Shown here in pieces: positions 7,899-17,166 of a DNA stretch of 64,000 bases. Made by a program: the position numbers and the translations under genes. Source of the stretch: Mesorhizobium sp. (GTDB lineage Bacteria; Pseudomonadota; Alphaproteobacteria; Rhizobiales; Rhizobiaceae). Numbering within the stretch: the first letter of the stretch is position 1; every line of letters starts with the position of its first letter. The notes under the pieces were generated by a model, which was not told the origin of the DNA, did no database searches, and worked only from the letters and a program-made list of their open reading frames with translations. Where the stretch lies: positions 682,001 through 746,000 of the forward strand of contig JAHBYX010000001.1 in assembly GCA_019635735.1 (NCBI GenBank), written 5' to 3'.

Positions 7899-9803
7899 TC
7901 AGATATAGCCACGCTCGCGCAGCCACGTTTCGAGTGCCTCCGTCAGCTCTTCGGGCGAGCGGCCGGTGGTCTCGAGATGCACGTCGGCATGCTCGGGCGC
8001 CTCGTAGGGGGAATCGACGCCGGTGAAGTTCTTGATCTCGCCCCTCAACGCGCGGGCGTAGAGTCCCTTGGGGTCGCGCCTCGCGCATTCCTCGAAGGGC
8101 GTGTCGACGAACACCTCGACGAACTCGCCCTCGCCCATCAGTTCGCGCGCCATGCGGCGCTCGGCGCGGAAGGGCGAGATGAAGGAGACCAGCACCAGCA
8201 GTCCGGCATCGACCATCAGCCGGGCCACCTCCGCCACGCGGCGGATGTTCTCGACGCGATCCTCCTCGGTGAAGCCGAGGTCGCGGTTCAACCCATGGCG
8301 GACATTGTCGCCGTCGAGGATGTAGGTGTGGCGGCCATTGGCGTGCAGCTTCTTCTCGAGAAGGTTGGCGATGGTCGACTTGCCCGAACCCGACAGGCCG
8401 GTGAACCAGAGCACTGCCGGCTTCTGGTGCTTCAGCTCGGCGCGCGCCTTCTTGTCGACGTCGAGCGCCTGCCAGTGCACGTTCGATGCACGGCGCAGCG
8501 GATGCAGGATCATGCCCGCGCCCGCCGTCGCATTGGTGATCCGGTCGATCAGGATGAACGCGCCGGTGACGCGGTTGTCGGCATAGGTGTCGAAGGCGAC
8601 CGGCGACTGGGTCGAAATGTTGCAGACGCCGACCTCGTTTAGCTCCAGCGATTTCGCCGCCTCGTGCGCGAACGTATTGATATCGATGCGGTGCTTCAGC
8701 TCCGTCACCGTCGCGTTCATCTGGTCGGTCTCGGTCCTGAGCAGATAGGAGCGGCCGGGAAGCAGGGCGTGCTCGTCGAACCAGACGATGTTGGCAGTGA
8801 ACTGGTCGGCGACATGCGGCCGGGCGTCGGGAGCAACGAGCATGTTCCCGCGAGAGACCTCGATCTCGTCCTCCAGCACGATCGTCACCGCCTGGCCTTC
8901 CGATGCCGTGCGCAGGTCGCCGCCCTGCGCGACGATGCGCTTGACGCGGCTCGGCTTGCCCGATTTCGCCACGACCACGGTGTCGCCCTGCGCGATCGTG
9001 CCGGACGCGACCGTGCCGGCGAAGCCGCGGAAGTCGAGATTCGGCCGGTTCACATATTGCACGGGAAAGCGGAACGGCTTCTTCACGTCGGCAGATGCGA
9101 GTGGCACGGTCTCGAGATGTTCGAGCAGGGCCGGGCCGGTATACCAGTCCATCCGGCCGGAGCGCTGGGTGACGTTGTCGCCGTAGCGCGCCGAGATGGG
9201 GATCGGGGTCAGCGTCTCGAAGCCGAGGTCCTTGGCGAAGGCGCGGTAGTCGCCGACGATCCTGTCGAATACGGCCCGATCGAAGCCGACGAGGTCGATC
9301 TTGTTAACCGCCAGCACGATGTGGCGGATACCGAGCAGCGAGGCGATGAAGGAATGGCGGCGCGTCTGGCGCAGCACGCCCTGCCGCGCGTCGATCAGCA
9401 CGATGGCGAGATCGGCGGTCGAGGCGCCGGTCGCCATGTTGCGCGTATACTGCTCATGGCCGGGCGTGTCGGCGACGATGAACTTGCGCTTCGGCGTGGC
9501 GAAGAAGCGGTAGGCGACGTCGATGGTGATGCCCTGCTCGCGCTCGGCCTCCAGCCCGTCGACCAGGAGTGCGAAGTCAATGTCGTCGCCCGTGGTGCCG
9601 TGCTTCTTCGAATCCTTCTCCAGCGTCGCCAGCTGGTCCTCGAAGATCAGCTTGGTGTCGTAGAGCAGGCGGCCGATCAGGGTCGACTTGCCGTCGTCGA
9701 CGGAGCCGCAGGTCAGGAACCGCAGCAGTTCCTTGTTCTCCTGCTCGTGCAGGAAGGCGCGGACCGCGCTGGCGGCGGCGGGCTTGGGTGCCACGTGCTC
9801 CAT
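7899..9803 (-). CDS. cysN/cysC: Bifunctional sulfate adenylyltransferase subunit 1 / adenylylsulfate kinase
   Basis: A 634-residue fusion, as in NodQ. Residues about 25-430 are an EF-Tu-like GTPase that drives ATP sulfurylase: G1 [10 protein letters not shown]3 [17 protein letters not shown] and G4 NKIDL. Residues about 440-634 are APS kinase: Walker [10 protein letters not shown], then [16 protein letters not shown]. With CysD it turns sulfate and ATP into APS and then PAPS. It follows cysD with no gap and overlaps the region of the cysQ starts. PAPS rather than APS is the end product, which suits sulfotransferases; no PAPS or APS reductase gene is present in the window. Confidence 0.95.
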   Translation of the reverse strand: MEHVAPKPAAASAVRAFLHEQENKELLRFLTCGSVDDGKSTLIGRLLYDTKLIFEDQLATLEKDSKKHGTTGDDIDFALLVDGLEAEREQGITIDVAYRFFATPKRKFIVADTPGHEQYTRNMATGASTADLAIVLIDARQGVLRQTRRHSFIASLLGIRHIVLAVNKIDLVGFDRAVFDRIVGDYRAFAKDLGFETLTPIPISARYGDNVTQRSGRMDWYTGPALLEHLETVPLASADVKKPFRFPVQYVNRPNLDFRGFAGTVASGTIAQGDTVVVAKSGKPSRVKRIVAQGGDLRTASEGQAVTIVLEDEIEVSRGNMLVAPDARPHVADQFTANIVWFDEHALLPGRSYLLRTETDQMNATVTELKHRIDINTFAHEAAKSLELNEVGVCNISTQSPVAFDTYADNRVTGAFILIDRITNATAGAGMILHPLRRASNVHWQALDVDKKARAELKHQKPAVLWFTGLSGSGKSTIANLLEKKLHANGRHTYILDGDNVRHGLNRDLGFTEEDRVENIRRVAEVARLMVDAGLLVLVSFISPFRAERRMARELMGEGEFVEVFVDTPFEECARRDPKGLYARALRGEIKNFTGVDSPYEAPEHADVHLETTGRSPEELTEALETWLRERGYI

Positions 9804-9804
9804 C

Positions 9805-10710
9805 TCAGAAATACCCTTCCCGCTTCTTCTTCTCCATCGAGCCGGCCTCGTCCTTGTCGATGGCCCTGCCCTGACGCTCGGACGTGCGGGCGATCAGCAT
9901 CTCCTGCACAATCTCCTCGAGCGAAGCGGCGTCCGAGTCGATCGCGCCGGTCAGCGGATAGCAGCCCAGCGTGCGGAAGCGCACCAGGCGGTCCTCCACG
10001 GTCTCGCCGTCGCGCAGTTCCATGCGATCGTCGTCCTTGAGGATCAGCATGCCGTCGCGCTCGACGATCGGCCGCTCCTTGGCGAAATAGAGCGGCACGA
10101 TCGGGATGTTCTCCTGCAGGATGTACTGCCAGATGTCGAGTTCGGTCCAGTTCGACAGCGGGAAGACGCGGATCGACTCGCCCGGCGCGACACGCGTGTT
10201 GTAGATCTTCCACATCTCCGGACGCTGGTTTTTGGGATCCCAGCTGTGCTGCGCGGTGCGGAAGGAGAAGATGCGTTCCTTGGCCCTGGATTTTTCCTCG
10301 TCGCGGCGGGCGCCGCCGAAGGCCGCGTCGAAGCCGTATTTGTCGAGCGCCTGGCGCAGTCCCACCGTCTTCATGATGTGGGTATGGACGTTGGACCCAT
10401 GCGTGAAAGGCCCGATGTTCTGCTCGATCCCGTCCGGATTGATGTGGACGAGAAGGTCGAAGCCGAGCTTCGCCGCCATCTGGTCGCGGAACTCGATCAT
10501 CTCGCGAAACTTCCACCGCGTGTCGACATGCAGGAAGGGGAAAGGCGGCTTGGCCGGATAGAACGCCTTCATCGCCAGATGAAGCATCACCGACGAATCC
10601 TTGCCCACCGAATAGAGCATCACCGGTTTCGAGAACGTGGCGGCGACCTCGCGGAAGATATGGATCGATTCGGCCTCCAGCCTCTGGAGATGAGTCATGT
10701 GTGCGGTCAT
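9805..10710 (-). CDS. cysD: Sulfate adenylyltransferase subunit 2
   Basis: A 301-residue ATP sulfurylase catalytic subunit of the PP-loop superfamily. The pyrophosphate-binding motif [13 protein letters not shown] lies near residue 30, and [18 protein letters not shown] and the [20 protein letters not shown] region follow. The ATG at 10708-10710 ([12 protein letters not shown]) was chosen; the frame is open to 10785, but the extension is not family-like. First gene of cysD-cysNC-cysQ. It is homologous to NodP, so the trio could equally be called nodPQ; with no nod genes in sight cys names are safer. Confidence 0.93.
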   Translation of the reverse strand: MTAHMTHLQRLEAESIHIFREVAATFSKPVMLYSVGKDSSVMLHLAMKAFYPAKPPFPFLHVDTRWKFREMIEFRDQMAAKLGFDLLVHINPDGIEQNIGPFTHGSNVHTHIMKTVGLRQALDKYGFDAAFGGARRDEEKSRAKERIFSFRTAQHSWDPKNQRPEMWKIYNTRVAPGESIRVFPLSNWTELDIWQYILQENIPIVPLYFAKERPIVERDGMLILKDDDRMELRDGETVEDRLVRFRTLGCYPLTGAIDSDAASLEEIVQEMLIARTSERQGRAIDKDEAGSMEKKKREGYF

Positions 10711-11078
10711 TGTCGCCTGCTTCTCGATCGTCGGCCGGCTGCGGCCCGTATCGGCAGCTTCGCTCGCGGTGGCGGAGCGGCGCACGCCGTCGCTGCTTCA
10801 GGGGAGGTGCCGCGCCGCGATCGCGGGCGCCACGCATTTCGGCGGCTTCTATCGGTTTCGGTCAAAGTCGACAACATATGAATCCGCGTCGTTTCCGCCC
10901 TCCTTAGAAAAACATTCTATCGGATCTGTCACGTTGCGTTATCCGCGGGCGCCCCGCGGCGAATGTGGGCGGGAAACGTCTTGTGAACGACTGGCGGTTC
11001 CGCAATGCAGCATCTGGGTTGCATCGCCGCGACGCCAGATGATACCTGCCAATGATCAACCGTTAGATCGGAAGCTTC
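10711..11078. other. Divergent intergenic region between cysD and the Wzy-like gene
   Basis: A 368-bp gap with no credible gene. It should hold promoters for both directions. On the minus strand TTGTCG (10869-10874) and TAGAAG (10846-10851) are separated by 17 bases and make a weak candidate promoter for cysD. A somewhat AT-rich patch lies at 10870-10925. Confidence 0.4.
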
Positions 11079-12365
11079 TTGCCACCCTTTCGCAGACCAA
11101 CTCTCGACGAGAACAACCGCTGGTTCACCGCGGTCGTCATCGGCGGCGGCGGTGTTGCCGGCAGCCTCGTCAGCTTTCTCTATTCCAGCGCCCTGGTGCT
11201 CGGCGTCTGGCGCCTGTCACTGGGGCTGATCGCCCTGCCGAAAGACCGCGCCGTCCGCCTGATCGGGGCGAGCTTCCTCGCCTATTTCGCGGCAGAGGCG
11301 CTCGCGACGCTGGTGAACTATTCCGGGCCGTCAGATCTGGTGGAAGGGATGCTGGCGAACCTCCCCTTCGTCGCATTCCTGATCGTTTTAGGCCGCCTGT
11401 CCCTCACCCCGCGGCCCGACGCCTTGCGGTGGGCCGAATACGGCTCGATCGGCGGCGCCTTCGGCGCCGGTCTGTACGCACTCGTCGAGGTGTTCGTCGC
11501 CGGTTACCCGCGCGCCGAAGGCCTGGCGGGCAATTCGGGCCCGTTTGCGCTGGTCTCTGCGGTGCTGTTCGGTTTCTGTGTCGCGATCGCGATCTATCGC
11601 CGCGACCATATGCGCAGGATCGCCGGCGGCGCGGCGCTGTTTGCCGCCGTCGCGCTCATTCTGTCCGGCATGCGCAGCCTGTGGCCGATGCTTCTGCTAT
11701 CCCCGCTGCTGCTGGTCTGGCTGCTCGGCTTCGTTCCGGAAGCGGTGTTCACGCGCAGGACCGCACTGGCGGCCGCGGTCGCAGCCGTCGTCATCGCCTC
11801 CCTCGGCTATTCGACTGTCCAGACCAGGGTCATGAGCCTGGTCAGGGACTTCGAGAAGGTGGACGCCGGCAACTACGACAATTCCCTCGGTCAGCGACTC
11901 CGCGTGTGGAGCGCGGCTATCGAGTTGATCGAACAGAAGCCGGTTTTCGGCCAGGGACCCGCCCATGCGCGTCGTGCACTTCAGGCAGCGGCAAGCGAAC
12001 GTGGCGAAAAGGAAATCACCTTCACCCATGCCCACAACCTCGCGCTCAACGCACTGATGCGCTCGGGCATCTTCGGCCTGACGGCAGTCATCGGAATGTT
12101 TTTCGTTCCGCTCTGGCAGGCAGGGCGCAGAAGGAAAGACGAAATCGGCCAGATCGGCTACGCATTTATGGTGACGCTCTGCGCGACCTACCTCGTCAAC
12201 GGTGCGGTCAATATCAGTTTCGGACATGACATCGTCGATGCGTTCTACCTCTATTGCATGATAACGACGGCCTATCTCGTGTTCGGTCCGTCGGGAACGC
12301 CGCGCTATGTCCTGCTCGCCGATGGCAGCCGGGTCACGAATCCGTCGGCAGCGGCCGCCGCCTGA
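11079..12365 (+). CDS. O-antigen ligase / Wzy polymerase family membrane protein
   Basis: A 428-residue polytopic inner-membrane protein with about ten to twelve hydrophobic segments and one large periplasmic loop. The loop carries the Wzy_C pattern: RLRVWSAAIELIEQKPVFGQ followed by THAHNLALNALMRSGI, with the conserved Arg, the P-x-x-G-x-G turn and the H-x-H-N motif. Members either polymerise glycan repeats or transfer finished glycan to lipid A core; sequence alone does not separate these. The start is a TTG at 11079 preceded by GGAAG; the only upstream in-frame ATG (11052) is followed by a stop. It heads the plus-strand polysaccharide genes. Confidence 0.82.
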   Translation: MPPFRRPTLDENNRWFTAVVIGGGGVAGSLVSFLYSSALVLGVWRLSLGLIALPKDRAVRLIGASFLAYFAAEALATLVNYSGPSDLVEGMLANLPFVAFLIVLGRLSLTPRPDALRWAEYGSIGGAFGAGLYALVEVFVAGYPRAEGLAGNSGPFALVSAVLFGFCVAIAIYRRDHMRRIAGGAALFAAVALILSGMRSLWPMLLLSPLLLVWLLGFVPEAVFTRRTALAAAVAAVVIASLGYSTVQTRVMSLVRDFEKVDAGNYDNSLGQRLRVWSAAIELIEQKPVFGQGPAHARRALQAAASERGEKEITFTHAHNLALNALMRSGIFGLTAVIGMFFVPLWQAGRRRKDEIGQIGYAFMVTLCATYLVNGAVNISFGHDIVDAFYLYCMITTAYLVFGPSGTPRYVLLADGSRVTNPSAAAAA

Positions 12366-12517
12366 CGCGGGAGCCGCCGCAAAATGACTGTGGCAAAAAG
12401 GGAACGGGGGTTTCCCGTCGGGGCGGATTCGGGGATTGGAACTTTGCGGAAAAGGCGCAAAAGAATATGGATAAGGCGATCGCGCTACCCTAGGGTTGCG
12501 CATCAGGAACATTACGC

Positions 12518-14497
12518 GTGAACCATCTGGTATCGTCAGCATTGCAGTTGCAACCGCGTCTACGGCGCGCGCTCATCATCGCGATGGATGTCGTCATGGT
12601 GCTGCTGTCCGTGCCGCTTGCCCTGTCCCTTTCCTTGTCCAATCTCTCTTTCGACGCCTTCAGCTGGGCGGGACTTGCCGTGTGGGCCGGCGTCGGCATC
12701 TTCAGCCATTTCCTGTTCCGCTTCGGCGGCCTCTATGGAACCGTCTGGCGCTTCGCCTCGACGCCCGATTTCTTCAACATCATCAGCAACTGCGGCATTC
12801 TGACGATTACCCTCTACCTCACGTCGCAGGCCGCGCGTCTCTATATGCCGATGACCGGTCTCAACGAGCGCCAGTTCATCGTCTTCTTCCTTGTCACCTT
12901 CACTCTGATTGCGGCGCCTCGCCTGCTCTATCGCTACCTGCGCGAGGGCACCGGCTGGCAGATCGGCGGCAGCCGCAACAACAAGCCGGGGCATCGCCGC
13001 GCGCTGTTCGTCGGCCAGCTCGAGGATGCGGACCACATCATCCGCTTCACCAACACGGAGAAGGAGAAGACGCAGATCGTCGGGCTGGTGGCGACCGAGG
13101 TCGGCGTCAATCCTGGCGACCAGATCCGGGGCGTCCCCGTCGTCGCCGTCTGGCCTGACGTGTCCAGCATCATCGAGGACTACGCCAAGGACACGAAGCG
13201 GGTCGATCTCCTGATCTTCGGCAGCGGCGGGCAGACCGAACTCGACAAGTTTTCCGAACTCGTGCGCGTCGCCCGCAAGGCCGGCATCGAAGTGCTGCAG
13301 TTCTCCGGTTTCTCGAAGCTCCGCGGCGGCGCTGCGATCGTGCTGCGGACCGTCGAGATGGAAACGATCCTGCGCCGGCCGGCGGTGCCGACGGATCTCG
13401 AGCGCATCCGCGCCTTCATCGACGGAAAGCGCGTTCTGGTGACGGGCGGGGCGGGATCGATCGGGCGCAATCTCGTCCGGCGTTCGCTCGAGCTCGGCTG
13501 CAAGGCCGTACTCGTCGCCGACCAGTCCGAGTTCGGCGTGTTCCAGCTGCAGCAGTCGGTCGCCCAGGCCGACCACGCGCGGCTCTCCTGCCGCATCGTC
13601 GACGTCACTGACAAGGTGCAGTTCACGCGCATCGTGTCCGAGTTCCGGCCCGACATCATCTTCCATGCCGCAGCGCTCAAGCACGTACCGCTGCTCGAGG
13701 ACAACTGGGCCGCGGGGATCAAGACCAACGTGTTCGGTACCTTGGTCTGCGCCGAGGTCGCGGCGGAATGCAAGGTGCCGCATTTCGTGCTGATCTCGAG
13801 CGACAAGGCGGCCGACCCGTCCTCGATGCTGGGCCTGACCAAGCGTGGCGCTGAACAGATCGTCAATGCGCTGCATTTCTCGGAGCGCATCAGGGCACGC
13901 GACAAGGGTCCGAAGCCGATCTACATGTCGGTCCGCTTCGGTAATGTCTTCGGCAGCGACGGGTCCGTCGCAACCATCTTCGAACGGCAGATCATGGCCG
14001 GCGGCCCCGTCACGATCACCGACAGGGAGATGACCCGCTATTTCATGACGATGGGCGAAGCCGTCGACCTCGTCATCATGGCGGCGGCGGAGTCCGCGAC
14101 GCGGCGCGACATCGACAGTTTCGGCATCTACATGCTCGACATGGGCCAGCCGGTGTCGATCCTGACCGTTGCCGAGACGATGATCCGGCTCGCCGGCAAG
14201 CAGCCTCACCAGGACATCAAGATCAAGTTCACCGGCGTGCGGCCCGGCGAGAAGCTGCACGAGACGCTCTGCGCCGAAGGCGAACTGCTCGTATCGCTCG
14301 ACGTGAACAGCCTGTTCGGCCTCAAGACCGGCCTGTTCGGCTGGCAGGAGATCCGTCGCGCCCTGTCGGAGCTGCGCGACAGTCTCGACCGCAACGACAA
14401 GGACGCAGCGGTGGACTGCCTCGGCCGGCTCTACCGGACCATCGACGACAAGGGTCCTGTCGCCGAGGACGTCGTTCCGCTCAAGGTCGCGACCTGA
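12518..14497 (+). CDS. Membrane-anchored nucleotide-sugar 4,6-dehydratase (FlaA1/CapD/WbpM type)
   Basis: A 659-residue enzyme. About four transmembrane helices occupy the first 150 residues, then a CoA-binding-like Rossmann region, then the SDR catalytic domain starting VLVTGGAGSIGRNLVRRSLE (about residue 308). The active-site stretch SDKAADPSSMLGLTKR has Met where ordinary SDRs have Tyr, as is standard in FlaA1/PglF enzymes. These convert UDP-GlcNAc to the 4-keto-6-deoxy sugar used in surface glycans. The start is a GTG at 12518. The stop TGA overlaps the possible CTG start of the next gene. Confidence 0.92.
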   Translation: MNHLVSSALQLQPRLRRALIIAMDVVMVLLSVPLALSLSLSNLSFDAFSWAGLAVWAGVGIFSHFLFRFGGLYGTVWRFASTPDFFNIISNCGILTITLYLTSQAARLYMPMTGLNERQFIVFFLVTFTLIAAPRLLYRYLREGTGWQIGGSRNNKPGHRRALFVGQLEDADHIIRFTNTEKEKTQIVGLVATEVGVNPGDQIRGVPVVAVWPDVSSIIEDYAKDTKRVDLLIFGSGGQTELDKFSELVRVARKAGIEVLQFSGFSKLRGGAAIVLRTVEMETILRRPAVPTDLERIRAFIDGKRVLVTGGAGSIGRNLVRRSLELGCKAVLVADQSEFGVFQLQQSVAQADHARLSCRIVDVTDKVQFTRIVSEFRPDIIFHAAALKHVPLLEDNWAAGIKTNVFGTLVCAEVAAECKVPHFVLISSDKAADPSSMLGLTKRGAEQIVNALHFSERIRARDKGPKPIYMSVRFGNVFGSDGSVATIFERQIMAGGPVTITDREMTRYFMTMGEAVDLVIMAAAESATRRDIDSFGIYMLDMGQPVSILTVAETMIRLAGKQPHQDIKIKFTGVRPGEKLHETLCAEGELLVSLDVNSLFGLKTGLFGWQEIRRALSELRDSLDRNDKDAAVDCLGRLYRTIDDKGPVAEDVVPLKVAT

Positions 14498-15456
14498 GCG
14501 GCGGCCCGGACCGAACGGCAGCGCGCGCGGCCGACTTCAAGGTCGGCGTCACCGGCGCAAGCGGTTTTCTCGGCGGCCATATCCGCAGACACCTCGCCGA
14601 TGCCGGCTTCGAGGTGTCGGCCTTCTCACGCACCCCCCTGCCCGGCTTCGGCACTGCACTCCTGCCGCCCGCGGACGCTTCGCCGGCCAGGTTCCGCGAG
14701 GCGGTGCGCGGGCTCGCGGCGATCGTCCACTGCGCGGCTCAGAACAATGACGGACCGTCCGACGCGCAAGGCCTGGAATCGAGCAATGCGGCCCTGACGG
14801 AGCGGCTGGCGGTGGCCGCGGCGGAGGAAGGCGTCGCGCGTTTCGTCTACATGTCCTCGATCCGCGCCGTCGCCGATCCCGGCATCGACATCGCCATCGG
14901 CGACGACACCGTGCCGGCGCCGACCCAGCCCTATGGCCGCTCGAAGCGCAACGGCGAGCTTGCCGTCCTCGCCGCCGCGCGGCCGGGGTTCCTTCCCCTC
15001 GTTCTGCGCCTGCCGCCGGTCTACGGCGCGGGCATGCGCGGCAATCTCGGCCTGCTCCTGCGTCTGGCGAGGACGCCGGCGCCGCTGCCGCTGGCGGGGC
15101 TTGGCGCCCGCCGCTCGCTTGTTTCGGCTGAAGCTGCGGCGCGGGCCGTGGCCACGCTTCTGACGATCCCCGGCCCTGCCCGGTCGACTTATCTCGCGGC
15201 CGATCCCGGTCCCGTCACCCTACCCGAGATCGTCACCGCGTTCCGCCGCGGGCTTGGCCGTCGCGCCGGCCTTTTCTCCGTCCCGGACACGCTGTTGAAG
15301 GCAGGTGCCGCGCTCGCGCGGCGCGGCGACGTCTGGGCAGGCCTCGTCGCGTCGCAGACCTGCGACTCCTCGTCGCTGATTGCCGAGGGATGGGCGCCTG
15401 ATCCGGACAGTCTCGCGGGGCTGGAGCGGCTGGCCGCCCGATCAGGGCGCGCGTAG
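14494..15456 (+). CDS. NAD-dependent epimerase/dehydratase without a canonical start codon
   Basis: An SDR of about 320 residues. The Rossmann signature VGVTGASGFLGGHI comes from codons around 14545-14585, so translation must begin upstream of it, yet no in-frame ATG, GTG or TTG is found there or for at least 390 bases upstream. The most plausible start is CTG at 14494-14496, which overlaps the TGA of the preceding gene and has AAGG seven bases upstream. Other motifs are YMSSIRAVADPG and PYGRSKRNGELA, the latter with the catalytic Tyr-x3-Lys pair. The first ordinary ATG, at 14614, would remove the cofactor site. The likely substrate is a nucleotide or lipid-linked sugar. Confidence 0.8.
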   Translation: MSGGPDRTAARAADFKVGVTGASGFLGGHIRRHLADAGFEVSAFSRTPLPGFGTALLPPADASPARFREAVRGLAAIVHCAAQNNDGPSDAQGLESSNAALTERLAVAAAEEGVARFVYMSSIRAVADPGIDIAIGDDTVPAPTQPYGRSKRNGELAVLAAARPGFLPLVLRLPPVYGAGMRGNLGLLLRLARTPAPLPLAGLGARRSLVSAEAAARAVATLLTIPGPARSTYLAADPGPVTLPEIVTAFRRGLGRRAGLFSVPDTLLKAGAALARRGDVWAGLVASQTCDSSSLIAEGWAPDPDSLAGLERLAARSGRA

Positions 15457-15987
15457 CCCGGGAACGAGCGTGGCGAGAAGGATCTTCACGTCGAGGAGCA
15501 GGCTGCGCCGTGCCAGATATTCGGCGTCGATCTCGGCCAGGCGTTCTGGGTCGCTCATGTCGACGCCCCTCACCTGGGCGAGTCCGGTGATCCCCGGCCG
15601 CAGCGTGTAGACGCCACGCCGGCGCCGCGCCGAGATCAGCGCCTCCTGGGTCGGCAGGCAAGGCCGCGGCCCCACGAAGCTCATTTCGCCCCTGAGTACG
15701 TTCCACAGCTGCGGCAGCTCGTCGAGCTTGGTGCGCCTCAAAAAGCGCCCGACCGGCGTCACTGCGCCTGCGGAGGCTTCGTGCGTCGGCACGGCTGCCG
15801 TGTCCTTCCACATGGTCCTCAGCTTCAGGCAGCGGAACGGCGCCTCGTTTCGGCCGACACGGCTCTGCACCAGCAGCGCCGGCCCCGGCGACGTCGCCCT
15901 CACCCAGATCGCGGCCGCGAGGACGATCGGGGACAGGACAACCACGCCGACCGTGGCGATAGATGCTTCCGTCAGCCGCGCGAGCAA
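15442..15987 (-). CDS. Undecaprenyl-phosphate sugar phosphotransferase (initiating glycosyltransferase)
   Basis: A 181-residue bacterial sugar transferase of the WcaJ/PglC core type. One N-terminal hydrophobic hairpin (VGVVVLSPIVLAAAIWV) is followed by conserved motifs SPGPALLVQSRVGRNEAPF, LKLRTM, RRTKLDELPQLWNVLRGEMS and FVGPRP. It transfers a sugar phosphate to undecaprenyl phosphate and so starts repeat-unit synthesis at the inner membrane. It lacks the long N-terminal membrane domain of WcaJ, so it is the short PglC-like form. It is convergent with, and overlaps by 15 bp, the end of the preceding epimerase. Confidence 0.92.
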   Translation of the reverse strand: MLARLTEASIATVGVVVLSPIVLAAAIWVRATSPGPALLVQSRVGRNEAPFRCLKLRTMWKDTAAVPTHEASAGAVTPVGRFLRRTKLDELPQLWNVLRGEMSFVGPRPCLPTQEALISARRRRGVYTLRPGITGLAQVRGVDMSDPERLAEIDAEYLARRSLLLDVKILLATLVPGLRAP

Positions 15988-16185
15988 TGAAAGGCCTTTC
16001 GTGATACCGAGCCCATGGCCCCGTTCCGGTGATGCAACGGATTCGCGAAAGGTTCAACGTCGCAAGCGCGACCGCGCATGTGCGAAACGCGCCTTGTCAG
16101 GGCGGGGCGAAGGCTTTAGGCGTGATCGGGGGGCAGTGCAGCATGACCTTCCCGCGTCGGCGGGTCGTATTCGGGATAACTACGC

Positions 16186-17154
16186 GTGCAACAACCGCTG
16201 GTTTCGGTTATCATACCGGTCAAGAATGGTCTGCCCCATTTCCGCCGGGTGCTGGACATGCTTCGGAAACAGGATCTGGACGCGCCTTTCGAGGTGATCG
16301 TCATCGATTCCGGGTCGAGCGACGGATCGAAGGAGGCTGTTCCCGCCGACGACCCGCGCTTCCGTATCGTCGAGATCGAACCTTCAACCTTCGGCCACGG
16401 CAGGACGCGCAATCTCGGCGTCGAGCTTTCGCGTGGCGAATACTGCGCGTTTCTCACCCACGACGCCGCGCCGGCTAACGAGTTCTGGCTGCGCGAACTG
16501 ATCCGGCCGCTGCGCGAAGACGAAACGGTCGCCGGCGTCTTCGGCCGCCACCTCGCCTACGAGAGCGCCACGCCGTTCACCCGCTGGGAGCTCGAAACCC
16601 ATTTCGAAGGCTTGCGGAACTGGCCGAAGGTGCAAATCTCTGATGCGCGCGAATATGTCCGCAATCAGGGACTGCGGCAGGTCTATCACTTCTATTCGGA
16701 CAATTCGTCGTGCATGCGCAAATCGGTGTGGCGCACCCTGCCCTATCCGGAGGTCGACTTCGCCGAGGATCAACTCTGGGCGAAGCAGGCTGTCGAGGCC
16801 GGCCATGCAAAGGCCTACGCCCATGATTCGGTCGTCTACCATTCGCATGACTACACGCCATGGGAACGGCTGCAGCGCAGCTATGACGAGGCGCGCGCGC
16901 TCAACGAACTGTTCGGCTACGAACTTGGCGCGACAAAGGGCAACGCCTTGCGCCAGGCCTGGCGCACCAGCGGGCGCGACCTGATACTCGCCTGGCGCAA
17001 CGGCTGGATTTGGCAGGCACCGCTTGCGACGCTGATGCGGCCGCTCGACAATCTGGCGCGGCAGATAGGCTACTATCTCGGCACGAAACGGCCCCGGTTC
17101 ACCCGGCGGCACGAGCGGGCGCTGTCGCGCGACCGCCGGCTCCAGGCGCAATAG
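16186..17154 (+). CDS. Family 2 glycosyltransferase, rhamnosyltransferase-like
   Basis: A 322-residue GT-A fold transferase. The N-terminus PLVSVIIPVKNGLPHFRRVL is followed by VIVIDSGSSDGSKE, a typical nucleotide-sugar binding DxD region, and ETHFEG/DFAEDQLWAKQAVEAG further on, where the ED motif usually supplies the catalytic base. The start is a GTG at 16186 with only a weak upstream GGGA. The downstream WsaF-like gene is 12 bp away, so the two are probably co-transcribed and act in sequence on one glycan. The donor is unknown; dTDP-rhamnose is plausible given rmlACBD in the same region. Confidence 0.88.
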   Translation: MQQPLVSVIIPVKNGLPHFRRVLDMLRKQDLDAPFEVIVIDSGSSDGSKEAVPADDPRFRIVEIEPSTFGHGRTRNLGVELSRGEYCAFLTHDAAPANEFWLRELIRPLREDETVAGVFGRHLAYESATPFTRWELETHFEGLRNWPKVQISDAREYVRNQGLRQVYHFYSDNSSCMRKSVWRTLPYPEVDFAEDQLWAKQAVEAGHAKAYAHDSVVYHSHDYTPWERLQRSYDEARALNELFGYELGATKGNALRQAWRTSGRDLILAWRNGWIWQAPLATLMRPLDNLARQIGYYLGTKRPRFTRRHERALSRDRRLQAQ

Positions 17155-17166
17155 GACGGGAATGAG

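Noticed and set aside
12366..12517. Small gene between the Wzy-like and FlaA1-like genes
   Set aside because: The only open frame is low complexity and without ribosome site; treated as intergenic.
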